IMG/VR virus record: IMGVR_UViG_3300018421_005763
Span: 1-22,635 of that record
Direction: 5' to 3' (one strand)
Source of the DNA: a virus
Length of the DNA stretch: 22,635 nt
The position numbers and the translations under genes are program-made. Below the pieces are notes generated by a model. That model did no database searches. It was not told the origin of the DNA and worked only from the letters and a program-made list of their open reading frames with translations. Below, one piece after another: positions 21,613 to 22,635 of this stretch; the stretch's first letter is position 1; each line of letters starts with the position of its first letter.

Positions 21613-22635
21613 TTACGCCCAAGAAACCGTTCCGGACCCGCCCGTAAATTCAAGAACTCTGTAAGCTCCTGAGTCATATGGGGTATTATACGTAAGACCT
21701 GCGCTGATTGTCGGATCAGATCCATCATATCTAATTATCACTATTCCAGAACCGCCTGCAACTCTAGAACCTCCTCCTTTGCCGGTGTTTGTGCCTCCAG
21801 CAGAGCCTGTATTGCCATATCCGCCAGACCCGCCTTGAGACCTAGTGACAGAAGAGCCAGTGATAGACGAAGCCCTTCCTGCGCCCCCACCACCTCCGGT
21901 GTTGCATCCGCCGCCGCCGCCATTACCAGCAGCACCGCCACCACCGCCTGAGCCGCCACCTCCACGACCTTGGCAAAATCCACCTAATCCGCCACTAAAG
22001 CCCTGACCGCTTGCTCCCCCACCGCCAGCCATTCTACCTGAACCGCAGCCGTATCCAGAAATTTCTCCTCCTCCACCGCCGCCAGAGCCACCAGAGTTTC
22101 CAGTCAAACCACTACCACATCCGGTTCTACCGCCACCGCCACCGCCAGAAGAAGAGACTGACCCAAACGTAGATGTGCCACCGTAACCGCCGCGACCGTT
22201 GCTGGAACCGCCCCCGCCTCCACCTACAGCAACTGAATAATTAGTTCCTGTAGAAATGCTCATAACTGACTCGGCTGCAGCGTTTCGTCCAGAAAGCTCA
22301 CCAACAACAGAAGATCTATAGCCACCGCCGCCACCGCCGCCACCGCCGTAGTTTGGCTCACCACCACCACCGCCGCCGCCAGCAACGATTACATACTCAA
22401 TAGACGCGGGGGCAGGTAGCGTTACGACTTTAGAAAAGCTTTTATCTATAGACCCAAGCACATTTGTTGCCGTAATTGTGAAAGAGTAGTTGCCACCAGT
22501 AGTGGGATTTCCTGAAACTTGGCCATTGGACGTATTTAAAGATAATCCCGGGGGTAGTGATCCAGAAGATATGGAATAGGTTGGCTCAGGTATCGCGTCA
22601 GCCTGAACGCTAGATAAATATGATTGGCCGCGAAC
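21613..22635 (-). CDS. Gly-rich tail/adhesin protein, partial
   Basis: The frame is open to the right edge, so the N-terminus is outside. From the edge it begins with an Ig-like putative He_PIG-type module (PTYSISSGSLPPGLSLNTSN, then a GNYSFTITATN strand), followed by IEYVIVAGGGGGGGE and about 190 residues of Gly-rich (GGGGGxx)n with Ser, Asn and Thr, then IVIIRYDGSDPTISAGLTYN and an end GTVSWA. Gly-rich lattices ending in IVIIRY are typical of phage tail tip adhesins that bind receptors. The DNA is a biased repeat, so length polymorphism is likely. Confidence 0.85.
   Translation of the reverse strand, partial: VRGQSYLSSVQADAIPEPTYSISSGSLPPGLSLNTSNGQVSGNPTTGGNYSFTITATNVLGSIDKSFSKVVTLPAPASIEYVIVAGGGGGGGEPNYGGGGGGGGGYRSSVVGELSGRNAAAESVMSISTGTNYSVAVGGGGGGSSNGRGGYGGTSTFGSVSSSGGGGGGRTGCGSGLTGNSGGSGGGGGGEISGYGCGSGRMAGGGGASGQGFSGGLGGFCQGRGGGGSGGGGGAAGNGGGGGCNTGGGGGAGRASSITGSSVTRSQGGSGGYGNTGSAGGTNTGKGGGSRVAGGSGIVIIRYDGSDPTISAGLTYNTPYDSGAYRVLEFTGGSGTVSWA

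Noticed and set aside
21741-21983. 80-aa minus frame rich in Ala/Val/Leu
   Set aside because: Frame-shifted reading of the Gly-rich adhesin repeat.
1-22635. CRISPR array
   Set aside because: Repeats here are promoter motifs or isolated elements; no regular repeat-spacer spacing.
1-22635. Insertion sequence, integrase or attachment site
   Set aside because: No transposase or recombinase gene and no terminal inverted repeats with target duplications were seen.

Overview
The window looks like part of the genome of a tailed phage of an actinobacterium. The evidence is a WhiB-like iron-sulfur regulator (17271-17654), many first genes starting 6-7 nt after a TAnnnT -10 box (leaderless mRNAs, common in Actinobacteria), three tRNA genes with encoded CCA, a terminase-small-subunit-like protein, and a glycine-rich tail/adhesin protein cut by the right edge. 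Host genus and phage cluster cannot be read from the sequence alone.

Left part (1 to about 14.6 kb): an accessory arm of about 40 small genes, mostly on the minus strand, nearly all of unknown function. Recognisable are an ArdA-like antirestriction protein, a DUF1281/YubB-like protein, a DUF932 protein, many CxxC zinc microproteins and two tiny membrane peptides. Transcription is unusually fragmented: almost every gene or 2-4 gene operon has its own promoter with a GAGGTTG-type -35, a 16-17 nt spacer and a TAYACT -10. Seven promoters are back-to-back pairs around an AT-rich near-palindrome. About eleven single promoters carry an inverted repeat whose left arm abuts the -35 and whose right arm abuts the -10. 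The arms differ from promoter to promoter but still pair. Internal genes use two recurring ribosome-binding start cassettes. Four promoters drive stretches without a convincing gene, proposed here as ncRNAs. The best are a 1.4-1.64 kb RNA with a perfect two-stem pseudoknot and a 5.35-5.64 kb RNA closed by a helix of about 20 bp. A 25-bp element ending in ATGGTGTACCTA recurs at the 3' ends of rightward units.

Junction (14.64-15.52 kb): a TTGACA/TATGGT promoter made from one copy of the 25-bp element, a possible 27-codon leader peptide, two strong hairpins, and two rightward genes, the first with a replisome-organizer/DnaD-type C-terminal domain.

Right part (15.5-22.6 kb, minus strand, more AT-rich): three ribbon-helix-helix-like small proteins (two with C-terminal zinc ribbons), a plus-strand tRNA-Ile(UAU)-like gene, a terminase-small-subunit-like HTH protein, WhiB, a PD-(D/E)xK nuclease, a deaminase, tRNA-Ser(UGA), tRNA-Thr(UGU), a 27-aa membrane peptide, thioredoxin, a DUF6171-like zinc protein, a conserved phage structural-type protein and the Gly-rich adhesin. 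These genes are tightly packed with ATGA, TTGA and TAATG overlaps, as expected of an operon joining DNA metabolism and virion genes.
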